A DNA stretch of 64,000 nt from Variovorax paradoxus (GCF_009498455.1 NZ_CP045644.1:6265001-6329000), one strand, 5' to 3'. Shown: positions 37,526 to 46,556, counted from the stretch's first letter. Made by a program: numbers and translations. The notes: a model not told the origin generated them from the letters alone.

Positions 37526-38443
37526 ATGCTCGAAGCGGTGAACTACGCACAGCTGCTCTTCCCCGACTTCTCCCTCATCGCCATCGGCTGGCTCCTGTGC
37601 CGCTACACCGCGCTCGACCGCCGCGTGTGGGACCAGGTCGAGAGCCTGGTGTATTACTTTCTATTTCCTGTCCTGCTGTTCCATTCGATCGTGCGCAGCC
37701 CGCTCGACTTTGGTGCCACGTCGAGCCTGCTGACCGCGGGCGTCGGCGTCGGGCTGGCCGGCATCGCGATGGCGTACGCCCTGCCCTTCGTGCCGGGCCT
37801 GCGCACGCACATCGACCGGCACGACCACGCCGCCAGCGCGCAGATCGCGTTCCGCTTCAACTCCTTCATCTGCCTGGCGCTGGCCGAGCGGCTGGCCGGG
37901 CCCGAGGGCCTGCTGCTCATCGCCGTGCTGATCGGCGTGTGCGTGCCGATGTTCAACATCGCCGCCGTGTGGCCGATGACGCGCCATGCGCAGACCGGCT
38001 TCGTGCGACAGCTGGTGCGCAACCCGCTGATCGTGGCGACGCTGGCGGGCCTGATCGCCAACGTGCTGGGCCTCACCGTGCCGACCTGGCTCACGCCGAC
38101 GCTCACGCGCATCGGTGCGGCTTCGCTGGCGTTGGGGCTGCTTGCGGCGGGCGCGGGCATGCAGTTCGCGACGCTGGGGCGCGGCAAGGCGCTGGCGGTG
38201 TCGGTGCTGGCGATCCGGCATTTCTTCTTGCCGCTGGTGGCCTGGGGGTTGTCGCTCGCCTTGAAGCTGGATGCGACGCAGGCTGCGGTGTTGATGGCCT
38301 TCTCAGCCGTGCCCACCGCGTCGAGTGCCTATGTGCTGGCGGCGCGCATGGGCTACAACGGGCCGTATGTGGCGGGGCTGGTCACGCTGTCGACCATCCT
38401 GGGCGTGGCAAGCCTGCCGTTCGCGCTGGCGCTGCCGCGCTGA
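37526..38443 (+). CDS. AEC-family transporter (auxin efflux carrier-like permease)
   Basis: 305 residues from ATG 37526 (a GTG at 37499 would cross an inverted repeat). About ten membrane spans; MLEAVNYAQLLFPDFSLIAI at the start, FRFNSFICLALAE, and NPLIVATLAGLIANVLGL, the conserved half-repeat N-P-L-I motif of the AEC/BART superfamily. Such carriers export or import organic acids such as malate. Convergent with the carotenoid oxygenase gene. Confidence 0.82.
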   Translation: MLEAVNYAQLLFPDFSLIAIGWLLCRYTALDRRVWDQVESLVYYFLFPVLLFHSIVRSPLDFGATSSLLTAGVGVGLAGIAMAYALPFVPGLRTHIDRHDHAASAQIAFRFNSFICLALAERLAGPEGLLLIAVLIGVCVPMFNIAAVWPMTRHAQTGFVRQLVRNPLIVATLAGLIANVLGLTVPTWLTPTLTRIGAASLALGLLAAGAGMQFATLGRGKALAVSVLAIRHFFLPLVAWGLSLALKLDATQAAVLMAFSAVPTASSAYVLAARMGYNGPYVAGLVTLSTILGVASLPFALALPR

Positions 38444-38459
38444 CCGAGCCCCTCGGCGG

Positions 38460-39887
38460 CTACGCGTTCGGCCGCCAGTTGCCGTGGAAGCCGAACGGCA
38501 CGCGGTGCGGCAGCCGGGCTGTCGCCACGGGCGCGGCGCGCAGGTCTTGGGCGTCGAGCACGATCAGGTCGCTGCGCCGCGTCTGCTCGCGCCAGACCAC
38601 GGCCAGGAGCCAGCCGTCGCCTTCGTCGGCGTGCGGTGCGCGCGGCACGAACACCGGCTCCGACACGACATCGCCCGGCGGCAACGTGTGCAGGTGGCGC
38701 TCGCCCGTCTCCAGGTCGAAGCGCGCAAGGCTGTCGAAAAGCACGCTCTCGGCATCGCCCCGCGCGCGTGCGGTGGCATGGCAGGCATAGAAGCCGTACC
38801 GGGTGCGGCTGCCGGCGAAACGCTCGTCGATGCGCGGGAACTCGCCCACCAGATCGTCGAGGTACTCGCGACGGAAACCGGTGCCGGTGCCGGCCAGGTC
38901 GAAGGTCCATCGGCACAGCCGCGCGGCCATCGCGTGCGGATCGCCGGGGCGGCCCTGCGCATCGGGCAGGCCGGGCGCGGTGTCCGACTGCATCACGAGC
39001 GCGACGACGGTGTCGCCCTCGTCCCACGCGTTCATGACGTGGAACATGTGGCAGGCCTCGGTCTCGAACCAGCGCATCGTGTCGACCGCGGCGCCGCGCC
39101 GCATCACGCCGACGTGGGTGCGCTTGTCGGCCTCCCAGGCCAGCAGCGGCAGGCCGCGCATCGCGCGCTCCACGCTGGTGGTCAGCGGCATCACCGGAAA
39201 GAGCACATGCCCGCGCGTCAGCATGAAGTCGTGCGCCATGCTGGCGTACGGTGCGTCGAAGGCCTGCAGCTCGGTCACTTCGCACTGGCTGTCCATCACG
39301 CCGTAGCGCATGCCGGGCGTGCCGGGGCCGTCGGGTGAGTAGGCGAAGAAATGCAGCTCGCCGCTGTGCGGGTCGTGTTTCGGGTGCGCGGTGCAGCGCG
39401 TGGTCAGGCGGTCGCCGAAGCTCTGGTGCCCTTTCGACGCCAGCGTGAACGCGTCGAGCTCGAAGGGCTGGTGCGATTCCTCGAGCGCGAACAGCCGGCC
39501 GCCGTGCCAGAGCATGCTGGTGTTGGCCGTGCCGCTGTTGTGGCCGATCACCGCCGGGTCGCTGGTCGCGGGATTGCCGAAGGAGCCGAACAACGCGCGT
39601 CCGGCCTCGTGCTCCAGCTGCCACTTGGGCGTGCGCGCCCAGCGGTTGCGGTAGGCCACCTTCCCGCCGTCGATGTGAAACGCATGCACCATGCCGTCGC
39701 CCGAAAACCAGTGGTAGTTGTCGTCGCGCGGTGCGTGCTGCGGGCTCGGCCCCACGCGGTAGAGCGTGCCCGAGAGTTCCAGCGGGATCGCACCGTCGAT
39801 GGCGAGGGCCGCGATGTCGTGCTCCTCGGTGAGCGGGGCGTAGTTGCCGGTGAAGAAGTGGGCGTTGGCCCGGGGCATGGCGGTCAC
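38460..39887 (-). CDS. Carotenoid/stilbene cleavage oxygenase family protein
   Basis: 475 residues from GTG 39885-39887 with AGGA upstream (ATG at 39876-39878 also possible). Seven-bladed propeller family with four iron-binding histidines expected in TAHPKHDP, SMAHDFMLT, CHMFHVMNAWDEGD and, at the end, PFGFHGNWRP. N-terminal LSGTLYRVGPSPQ and HWFSGDGMVHAF are classical. Cleaves a C=C bond of apocarotenoids or lignin stilbenes. No carotenoid-synthesis genes nearby, so a lignin/stilbene substrate is more likely (inference). Follows merR by 16 bp. Confidence 0.88.
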   Translation of the reverse strand: MTAMPRANAHFFTGNYAPLTEEHDIAALAIDGAIPLELSGTLYRVGPSPQHAPRDDNYHWFSGDGMVHAFHIDGGKVAYRNRWARTPKWQLEHEAGRALFGSFGNPATSDPAVIGHNSGTANTSMLWHGGRLFALEESHQPFELDAFTLASKGHQSFGDRLTTRCTAHPKHDPHSGELHFFAYSPDGPGTPGMRYGVMDSQCEVTELQAFDAPYASMAHDFMLTRGHVLFPVMPLTTSVERAMRGLPLLAWEADKRTHVGVMRRGAAVDTMRWFETEACHMFHVMNAWDEGDTVVALVMQSDTAPGLPDAQGRPGDPHAMAARLCRWTFDLAGTGTGFRREYLDDLVGEFPRIDERFAGSRTRYGFYACHATARARGDAESVLFDSLARFDLETGERHLHTLPPGDVVSEPVFVPRAPHADEGDGWLLAVVWREQTRRSDLIVLDAQDLRAAPVATARLPHRVPFGFHGNWRPNA

Positions 39888-39903
39888 TGAGGTTCCTGGT
39901 CGG

Positions 39904-40944
39904 TCAAAGGGAATGGGGTTCGGCGAGCTGCGCGATGGCGCGCCCGATGTAGGCCGCCAGCGGCGCGTCGATGCCCGAGCCGGCGCGCAGCGCGGGGTCG
40001 TTGCGGAAGGCCTCCTGCAGCTTCGCGTTCAGTGCCGCATCGCCCCCGGCCTTGGCCAGGGACAGCGCCTGCCAGCGCGCGGCCATCACGCGCACCGGCG
40101 CGCTGTCGGGCGCCGCGCCCTGCCGCATCTGCTGGCGCACCTCGGCGATCAGCGGAGGCCAGGCATCGGTCTGCGCAACGTAGTGCTGCGCGAGCAAGGC
40201 CATCTCCGCGGCATCGCAATGCGCGGCGTAGCGCTGCAGCCGCGCGTACGCCATCGCATGCGAGATGAACTGCATGCCGGCGCGGTCGACACCGGTCAGC
40301 GAGTGCAGCGCGGGCTCGTTCCAGTGCATGGCGTAGAGCTGCATGAGCAAGGCTTCGTCGCCGCCGACCTCTTCGAGCAGCAGCGCGATCCAGCGCTGCG
40401 CGAGGGCCTGCGCCTGCGCGCTTTCCGGCGAGGCACCTGCAGCGACCAGGGCATGGAGCGTTGCGGTCAGCTCGGCGCGCTCGGGCGCCACCGCATCAGC
40501 GAAACCGTCGCGACCGGTCTGGAGCCGCCCGAGTTCGTCGTCGCTGAAATACTTCGCGCCCGCGACCGTGCACTCGAGCGCGACGAGCCAGTCGTCGATG
40601 GCGGGTTCGGTGCGGGCCTGCAACTGGGCCTGCAACGTCAGCAGGTGCGCGCGCAGCGCCGTGGCCTGCGCGATCTCGCGTTCGAGCTGCGACAGCTGCT
40701 GCGCAACGACCTCCGACAGCCCGTCGGCCGCGCGGTCGAGCAGGCCCTGGATCTCGGCCAGCGACAGGTCGAGCCGCCGCAGCGCCTGGATGCGGTACAG
40801 CCGCGCGACGTCGTTGCGGTCGTAGAGACGGTAGCCGCCGTCCGAGCGCTGCGACGGCACCAGCAGGCCGATGTCGTCGTAGTGCCGCAGCGCGCGCACG
40901 GTCAGCCCAGTGCGTCGGGCCAGTTCACCAATCCTCAGGTACAT
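39904..40944 (-). CDS. MerR-family regulator with TipAS-like effector domain
   Basis: 346 residues from ATG 40942-40944. MerR HTH: MYLRIGELARRTGLTVRALR, HYDDIGLLVPSQR, GYRLYDRNDVARL, dimerisation coil to about residue 120, then a large helical C-terminal domain with WIALLLEEVGGDEAL and a second, similar stretch; this fits TipAS-type drug/lipid-binding domains, perhaps duplicated. Sits upstream of and probably co-transcribed with the oxygenase gene. Confidence 0.85.
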   Translation of the reverse strand: MYLRIGELARRTGLTVRALRHYDDIGLLVPSQRSDGGYRLYDRNDVARLYRIQALRRLDLSLAEIQGLLDRAADGLSEVVAQQLSQLEREIAQATALRAHLLTLQAQLQARTEPAIDDWLVALECTVAGAKYFSDDELGRLQTGRDGFADAVAPERAELTATLHALVAAGASPESAQAQALAQRWIALLLEEVGGDEALLMQLYAMHWNEPALHSLTGVDRAGMQFISHAMAYARLQRYAAHCDAAEMALLAQHYVAQTDAWPPLIAEVRQQMRQGAAPDSAPVRVMAARWQALSLAKAGGDAALNAKLQEAFRNDPALRAGSGIDAPLAAYIGRAIAQLAEPHSL

Positions 40945-40998
40945 GCCTTCCCTCTCAAGTTGAAGGCATCGTAGAGCGTGCCGTTACGAGAGGGTCAA
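40944..40998 (-). promoter_or_regulatory. MerR-type promoter with 19-bp spacer and a 7-bp inverted repeat
   Basis: Minus strand: TTGACC (40993-40998), exactly 19 bp, TACGAT (40968-40973). Over-long 19-bp spacers are the mark of MerR-activated promoters. Downstream, TGCCTTC-N11-GAAGGCA (40944-40968 on the plus strand) spans from the -10 edge to the start codon. The remaining gap to tauE (40999-41045) shows nothing else. Confidence 0.6.
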
Positions 40999-41045
40999 GC
41001 GAATTTCGTGGAAAAGATGTGCGCCGTTTTCCGCGGGCGCCGGGG

Positions 41046-41798
41046 TCAACTGCGTTGCAGCAACGCGGGTACCGCCGACGCCAGCATCGCGATACCCGAC
41101 AAGGTCAGGAGGCTCAGCACGATCTTGCGAAACGCCACTTCGCTGATGCCGATATACAGCCGCGCGCCCAGCAACACCGGCACCGCAACAGCCGCTGCGA
41201 CCAGCACCAGCAACGGCACCACCGAACGCCCAATGCTCCCGCTCGCCACATGCACAGCAAATGCCACAGCCAGCATCGAGAGGTTGAAGTTCTGGATCAC
41301 GGCGCGCTGCGTGTCGCGCTGGAAACCGCGCAGCGTGCACCACAACGTAGGCACGACACCCGAGAAGCCGCCGATGCCCGCCATCACACCGCCGATGGCG
41401 CCTGCGACGCCATCTGCCGCGCGACCGCCAAAAGTGATCTTCGGCAGGTGCTGCGACATCAGCATGGCCGGGCACCACAGCACCAGCAGCGTGCCCAGGC
41501 ACACCTTGAACAACACGATGTCCAGGTGCGGCAGCAGCCACACGCCAAACGGCACGCCGACGAGGCCACCGAGCACGAAGGGCCAGAGGATGCGCTTGTC
41601 GAAAGAGCGTCGCACCGTGAGCGCCGCGATCACCTGCCCCGTGAGCGCCCCGAACAGCGCGAGCACCGCCGCCAGTTGTGGCTCCAGCGTCCAGGCCCAC
41701 ACAGACATCGCGACCATGCCAAAGGCAAAGCCCGACAGGCCCTGCACGAACCCCGCCAGCACAGCGCCGACGATCACAGAGACATACAAGGCTTGCAT
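41046..41798 (-). CDS. TauE/SafE-family (sulfite/organosulfonate) membrane permease
   Basis: 250 residues from ATG 41796-41798. About eight spans; MQALYVSVIVGAVLAGFVQG and GLSGFAFGMVAMSVWAW give the first family repeat, GAIGGVMAGIGGFSGVVPTL the second. TauE/SafE proteins export sulfite, sulfoacetate or related anions. Downstream of the MFS gene on the same strand (40 bp). Confidence 0.85.
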   Translation of the reverse strand: MQALYVSVIVGAVLAGFVQGLSGFAFGMVAMSVWAWTLEPQLAAVLALFGALTGQVIAALTVRRSFDKRILWPFVLGGLVGVPFGVWLLPHLDIVLFKVCLGTLLVLWCPAMLMSQHLPKITFGGRAADGVAGAIGGVMAGIGGFSGVVPTLWCTLRGFQRDTQRAVIQNFNLSMLAVAFAVHVASGSIGRSVVPLLVLVAAAVAVPVLLGARLYIGISEVAFRKIVLSLLTLSGIAMLASAVPALLQRS

Positions 41799-41838
41799 GC
41801 GGCCGATGATAGGGGCCGCCGCCTCGCCCTCCGGGGGC

Positions 41839-43092
41839 TCAGGCCGACGCCGGCACCAACGCCGTGCGACGCACGCGCCGCACATTGAAGGCACTGGCGA
41901 TCAGCACGCCCTGCACCAGCGCCAGACCGACGATCACGCTCGTGTACTGGCCGGCGTCCATCAGGCGGCCGAACACCAGCGGCGCCACGGCCTGGCCGAT
42001 GTCCAGGCCCGCGTACACCACGCCGTAGACGCGCCCGGTCGCATTGGGCGGCGTCGACTTCTTCACCAGCAGGTCGCGCGACGGCCCGGCGATGCCCGAG
42101 ACGAAACCCATCGCGCCGAACAGCACCGGCACCATCACGGGCGGAAACTGCGCGAAAGCCAGCACCAGCGCCAGCGCCGCCGCCACGCCGAAGCCCGCGC
42201 CCACGATGCGCTCGCAGCGCGAGGGGTCGGAGGCGAGGAAGCCGCCCACCACCATGCCGGCCGCGCTCGCGACCATGTAGACCGTGAGGCACACCGCCAC
42301 CAGCGCCACGGGCACCGCATGCAGGTGGCCGGCCGCCACGGGCGCGAAGGTCTGCACCACGCTGATCACGGCGGCGTAGAAAAAGAAGAAGCCGAAGCAC
42401 ATCCACACGGCCGGGATGCGCAGGAAGTCGAACTCGCCGCCGACCGGCGTGGGCTCGCCGTGCCCCGTCGCCTTGTGCACGGCCGCCGCGTCGAGCGACA
42501 GCACGCTGCGGTAGATCCACAGGATCAGCAGCACGACGATCGCCACCACGCCGGCCGAGGCCAGCGCCACGCGCCACGAGAAGGCAATGGCGATCGGCAC
42601 CACGAAAGCCGGTGCCAGCGCCCAGCCCAGGCTGCCGGTGATGCCGTGCACGCTGTAGGCATGGCCCAGCCGCGTCGGTGCGACCTTGCGGTTGAACAGC
42701 GTGTAGTCGACAGGGTGGAACACGCCGTTGCCGATGCCGCCGACCACGGCGCACGCCAGCAGCATCCAGTAGCTCTGCGCCATCGCGTAGCCGAAGGCCG
42801 CGAGCCCCAGCGCGCCCAGCCCGACGAACAGCACCGGGCGCGGACCGAGCTTGTCGACGATGAAGCCCGAGGCTGCCTGCACGATGCACGAGACCACGAA
42901 GAACACGGTGAGCACCGCGCCCAGTTCGGTGTAGCTCACGTTGAACGCATCCTTCAGCCACGGGAACAGCGGTGCCAGGATCAGCTGGCTGAAATGGCTC
43001 ACCGCATGCGCCAAGCCGACCAGCCCGATCAGTTGGGCGTCGCTGCGCAAAGAGGGGCCTGAAGCCGCGGTGGGCGTGGAAGTGGATGACAT
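41839..43092 (-). CDS. MFS transporter (FsmR/Fsr-like)
   Basis: 417 residues from ATG 43090-43092. N-terminal GLVGLAHAVSHFSQLILAPL and the loop GFIVDKLGPRPVLFVG identify a 12-TM MFS permease; GNGVFHPVDYTLFN fits the GxFHP region of the fosmidomycin-resistance-like group. Divergent from the araC gene with a perfect palindrome in the 89-bp gap. Substrate unknown. Confidence 0.82.
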   Translation of the reverse strand: MSSTSTPTAASGPSLRSDAQLIGLVGLAHAVSHFSQLILAPLFPWLKDAFNVSYTELGAVLTVFFVVSCIVQAASGFIVDKLGPRPVLFVGLGALGLAAFGYAMAQSYWMLLACAVVGGIGNGVFHPVDYTLFNRKVAPTRLGHAYSVHGITGSLGWALAPAFVVPIAIAFSWRVALASAGVVAIVVLLILWIYRSVLSLDAAAVHKATGHGEPTPVGGEFDFLRIPAVWMCFGFFFFYAAVISVVQTFAPVAAGHLHAVPVALVAVCLTVYMVASAAGMVVGGFLASDPSRCERIVGAGFGVAAALALVLAFAQFPPVMVPVLFGAMGFVSGIAGPSRDLLVKKSTPPNATGRVYGVVYAGLDIGQAVAPLVFGRLMDAGQYTSVIVGLALVQGVLIASAFNVRRVRRTALVPASA

Positions 43093-43161
43093 GGATTGCT
43101 ACAAAAAACCCGGGGGACCTGCGATGCTATGCGGCGCCGACGCGGCAGAATGGCGATACAG

Positions 43162-43176
43162 CGACAACATTTGTCG
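43162..43176. promoter_or_regulatory. Palindrome CGACAA-CAT-TTGTCG in the MFS-araC gap
   Basis: Perfect 6+6 inverted repeat, 5 bp before the araC ATG, between divergent genes. Upstream in the same gap, GCTACAAAAA (43098-43107) matches part of the coaBC palindrome. Confidence 0.5.
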
Positions 43177-43181
43177 AAACC

Positions 43182-44075
43182 ATGCCAAGCGCCGCTCCTC
43201 CGACCGCTCCACCCGCTCCCGAGCCCGCCACGCCCGCCAAGGCGCGCGGAACGCCCACCGCGCCGACCACCAGCGTGGGCCCGCTCACGCCGCACCTGTA
43301 CGCCCCCGACGCCGTGCGCCCGCTGCGCGCCAAGGAACACTTTTTAAGCGCCGACACGCTGGTCGAACTGCACGAGCACCCGTGGCCGCAACTCACGTTC
43401 TCGACCCGCGGCGTGATCCGCCTGAGCACGCAGGACGGCAGCTACATCGTGCCGCCGTCGCGCGCGCTCTGGGTGCCGGCCAACATGCAGCACAGCATCA
43501 CGCTGATCGAAGACGCCGAGTTGCGCACCGTCTACCTGCACGCCTGGATCGCGCCCACCTGGGAGAAGTGCGAGGTGCTCGAAATCAGCCCGCTGCTGCG
43601 CGCGCTGATGCTCGCGCTCGACACCACGCCCGACGGCCTGCCGCCGGCCGACCCGCATGCGCCGCAGCGCGAACGCATGATCGCGCCGCTGCTGGTCGAC
43701 GAGGTCGAACGCGCCACGCAGATCCGCATCGACGTGCCGTTGCCTTCCGACAAGCGCCTGCGGCAACTGTGCGAGACGCTGCTGCGCAACCCGGCCGACC
43801 GCGCCACGCTGGCCGAGCGCGCGGCCGCCATCGGTGCCAGCGAGCGCACGGTGGCGCGCCTATTTCGCGACCAGCTCGGCATGAGCTGGCAGCAATGGCG
43901 CCAGCAGGCCGTGATGGCGCATGCGCTGCCGCTGCTGGCACGCGGCATGGCGGTGAGCCAGGTGGCGTCGGCCAGCGGCTACGCCACCGACAGCGCCTTC
44001 TGCGCCATGTTCAAGGCAGCCACCGGGCGCTCGCCCACCTCGTTCCAGCACAAGAAACGAACGGCCACCCTTTGA
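43182..44075 (+). CDS. AraC-family regulator with cupin sensing domain
   Basis: 297 residues from ATG 43182; the open frame upstream is non-coding in style. A Pro/Ala-rich leader of about 35 residues is followed by the cupin arm (LVELHEHPWPQLTFSTRGVI), then a C-terminal HTH (LAERAAAIGASERTVARLFR, MSWQQWRQQAVM, SGYATDSAFCAMFKAATGRS). Probable regulator of the divergent MFS-tauE pair. Confidence 0.87.
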   Translation: MPSAAPPTAPPAPEPATPAKARGTPTAPTTSVGPLTPHLYAPDAVRPLRAKEHFLSADTLVELHEHPWPQLTFSTRGVIRLSTQDGSYIVPPSRALWVPANMQHSITLIEDAELRTVYLHAWIAPTWEKCEVLEISPLLRALMLALDTTPDGLPPADPHAPQRERMIAPLLVDEVERATQIRIDVPLPSDKRLRQLCETLLRNPADRATLAERAAAIGASERTVARLFRDQLGMSWQQWRQQAVMAHALPLLARGMAVSQVASASGYATDSAFCAMFKAATGRSPTSFQHKKRTATL

Positions 44076-44134
44076 TGCCGCAGGGCATGGACGGGGCACG
44101 TCATGGGGCTCTGGCAAGATCGGCGACCGACACC

Positions 44135-44821
44135 ATGCACTCACCGATCCCCCTGCACATCGCGGCCGAGACCCGGCCTGCAACGTGGACCGCCGACATC
44201 TGGCTGCGCATTCGCCGCCATTTCCTGCTGAAGGCGGTCGGCACCACGGCCTTCACGTGGCTGTTCTTCATCGGCTACTTCCACCTGCTGCGCAACCCGG
44301 CCTTTCCGGTCACGGTGATGCCGCTGACGCCGCTGGACCACCTGATTCCGTTCCAGCCCTACACGCTCGGCGCCTACCTGTCGCTGTGGGTGTACGTGGG
44401 CTTTGCGCCGGGCCTGCAGCTCACCTTTCGCGAGCTGGTGGTGTACGGGCTGTGGATCGGCGCGCTGTGCCTGAGCGGCCTGGGCCTCTTCTATGTCTGG
44501 CCGACGCAGATTCCGCCGCTGAGCATCGACGTCTCGGGCTACCCCGGCTTCGCGATGCTGCAGGGCGTGGACGCGGCGGGCAACGCCTGCCCGTCGATGC
44601 ACGTGGCGGTCGCCATCTTCACCGCGGTGCGGCTGGCCGACGTGCTGCGCGCGGCGCGCACGCCGTGGCTGTTGCAGGCGATCAACTGGGCCTGGTTTGC
44701 CGCCATTGCCTACTCCACGCTGGCGGTCAAGCAGCACGTGGTGCTCGACGCCGTGGCCGGCGCGCTGCTCGGGCTGGCCTTCGCGCTGCCCTCGCTGCGC
44801 TGGCGTCCCGGGAATCGCTGA
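44135..44821 (+). CDS. PAP2-superfamily phosphatase/phosphotransferase (PAP2_3, inositol-phosphotransferase-like)
   Basis: 228 residues from ATG 44135, several membrane spans (HFLLKAVGTTAFTWLFFIGY, LWIGALCLSGLGLFYVW). Catalytic motifs: ACPSMHVAVA (C2, PSMH) and YSTLAVKQHVVLDAVAG (C3, S-T-x5-H-x3-D). The S-T-x-x-x-KQH form of C3 is that of AUR1/IPC-synthase-like PAP2_3 proteins rather than plain PAP. Acts on a lipid phosphate or diphosphate at the inner membrane. Followed by acp and a ketosynthase on the same strand. Confidence 0.82.
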   Translation: MHSPIPLHIAAETRPATWTADIWLRIRRHFLLKAVGTTAFTWLFFIGYFHLLRNPAFPVTVMPLTPLDHLIPFQPYTLGAYLSLWVYVGFAPGLQLTFRELVVYGLWIGALCLSGLGLFYVWPTQIPPLSIDVSGYPGFAMLQGVDAAGNACPSMHVAVAIFTAVRLADVLRAARTPWLLQAINWAWFAAIAYSTLAVKQHVVLDAVAGALLGLAFALPSLRWRPGNR

Positions 44822-44854
44822 CCCGAGGATTTCCCTAGGATCGAAGCGGATATC

Positions 44855-44870
44855 ATCAATCACCATTGAT
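44855..44870. promoter_or_regulatory. Inverted repeat ATCAAT-CACC-ATTGAT before the acp gene
   Basis: 6+6 repeat in an AT-rich patch of the 157-bp gap between PAP2 and acp. Probable promoter/operator region for the acp-ketosynthase pair; no clear -35/-10. Confidence 0.35.
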
Positions 44871-44978
44871 CACATTCACCACAGGCCGAGCGAGGAAGGG
44901 ATCGACCCCGTGGCCCGCCACCCGCAAGGGACAGGCAGCCCATCGATCAACGGCGGCACAAGACGACAGGCATCGCAG

Positions 44979-45221
44979 ATGAGTTCGCTGAAGGAATTGC
45001 AGGACCTGATCCACGAGAAGTACGGCATCGAACCGTCCAAGCTCGACCCCCACGCCTCGATGCGTGAAACCGGCGGACTCGATTCGCTGGCACTGGCCGA
45101 ATTCCTGTTCGCCATCGAAGACCATTTCGGCATCACCATGCCCGACGAAGACGCGACCATCGACACCCTGGCCGAGCTCGCGCAGCTGGTCGACAAGGTC
45201 CGGGCCGCCAAGCCAGCGTGA
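44979..45221 (+). CDS. Acyl carrier protein (stand-alone)
   Basis: 80 residues from ATG 44979. Phosphopantetheine serine S36 in ETGGLDSLALAEFLFAIE, followed by the acidic helix II and DHFGITMPDEDATIDT. Not the fatty-acid acpP: that gene lies in the fab cluster and has the DSLD motif variant. The GTG start of the ketosynthase overlaps its stop (GTGA), so the pair is made together. Confidence 0.9.
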   Translation: MSSLKELQDLIHEKYGIEPSKLDPHASMRETGGLDSLALAEFLFAIEDHFGITMPDEDATIDTLAELAQLVDKVRAAKPA

Positions 45222-46435
45222 GCACGCACGAAGTCGCCGTCACCGGACTGGGCGTCATGGCGCCCCACGGCGACGCGCCCGGCGCGCTGTTCGATGCGCT
45301 GTTGCAGGGCCGCTCGGCTCTTGCGCCGGTTTTTCCTGAACTCCCCAAACCCGCCGCCGCCGCCACGGTCGCTTTCGACGAAACGCGCTGGTTCACCAAG
45401 CTGCAGCTCGCGGGCGTCGACCGCGTGAGCCAGCTCGCCGTGGCCGCCGCCGACCTCGCACTTCGCGACGCCGGCCTGGCCCTGAACGATGCCGGCGTCG
45501 ATGCCGAGCGTGTCGGCGTCTACGCCGGTTGCGGCATGGGCGGCGCCGCCGCGCTCGAAGCCGCCTACCGCGGCAACGGGCGCGTCTCGCCGCTCACCAT
45601 TCCCGCCTTCATGCCCAACGCGCCCGCGGCCCACGTGGCGATGCGCAACGGCGTGCTGGGCCCGGTGCTCACGTATTCGGTCGCCTGCGCGTCGTCGTCG
45701 GTGGCCATCGCCGAGGCCGCCAAGGCGGTGCAGCGCGGCGAGGTCGACATCGCCATCGCAGGCGGCAGCGAAGCGCTGATCGTTCCGGGCGTGGTGCTGG
45801 CCTGGCAGGCCATGCAGACGCTGGCCGGCTTCCAGCCCGGCGAAGCGGCGGGCGCGGTACGGCCCTTTGCCACCGACCGCAGCGGCTTTGCGCTCGGCGA
45901 AGGTTCGGCCTTCCTCATTCTTGAATCGGCCGAGCGCGCCCGCGCACGCGGCGCCCGCCGCTACGCCACGCTGGCCGGCTGGGGCCTGAGCAGCGACGCC
46001 ACCCACCTCACCAAGCCCGATGCGCCCGGCCAGGCCCGCGCACTGCGCGCGGCGCTGCGCCAGGCCGGCCTGCAGCCGCGCGACGTGGGCTACTGCAACG
46101 CGCACGGCACGGCCACGCGCATCGGCGACGTGGTCGAGCGCAACGCGCTGGCCGAGGTCTGGGGCAGCGACTTCGACGCCCTGCGCGTCAGCTCGACCAA
46201 GGCGCTGCACGGCCACATGCTGGGCGCGGCCGGCGCCATCGAGGCGCTCATCACCGTGCTGGCGCTGCACCGGCGCGAGCTGCCGCCCAACGCCAACTGC
46301 CGCGAGATCGACCCCGACTGCCAGATGAACCTCGTCGCCCTCGGCGACAGCGCCGCGCCCACGCTCGACGCCGCCATCAGCAACTCCTTCGCCTTCGGCG
46401 GCACGAACTCGGTGCTGCTGTTCCGCCGGGGCTGA
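45218..46435 (+). CDS. Beta-ketoacyl-ACP synthase, FabF/FabB-like
   Basis: 405 residues from GTG 45218. Catalytic triad C157 (YSVACASSSVA), H296 (NAHGTATRIGD) and H333 (LHGHMLGAAGA). C-terminal SNSFAFGGTNSVLLF is conserved. Elongating KS of a specialised pathway acting on the partner ACP. No ketoreductase, dehydratase or acyltransferase lies beside it, so it must borrow them or only carry out one condensation. Confidence 0.92.
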   Translation: MSTHEVAVTGLGVMAPHGDAPGALFDALLQGRSALAPVFPELPKPAAAATVAFDETRWFTKLQLAGVDRVSQLAVAAADLALRDAGLALNDAGVDAERVGVYAGCGMGGAAALEAAYRGNGRVSPLTIPAFMPNAPAAHVAMRNGVLGPVLTYSVACASSSVAIAEAAKAVQRGEVDIAIAGGSEALIVPGVVLAWQAMQTLAGFQPGEAAGAVRPFATDRSGFALGEGSAFLILESAERARARGARRYATLAGWGLSSDATHLTKPDAPGQARALRAALRQAGLQPRDVGYCNAHGTATRIGDVVERNALAEVWGSDFDALRVSSTKALHGHMLGAAGAIEALITVLALHRRELPPNANCREIDPDCQMNLVALGDSAAPTLDAAISNSFAFGGTNSVLLFRRG

Positions 46436-46556
46436 GCCGCGTGCTCTTGCGGGCCGTGCGCACCCGTGCCGCTGTGCCCCGCGCGATAGAGACATTCCGG
46501 GCGCTCCGGTATGCTGGTGGGCGCTTCTCCCCCCATGTCCGTCCCAGGAGGCCACC

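Noticed and set aside
40978-43062. Long plus-strand frame opposite the TauE and MFS genes
   Set aside because: His/Arg-rich shadow of two well-recognised membrane proteins; no domain.
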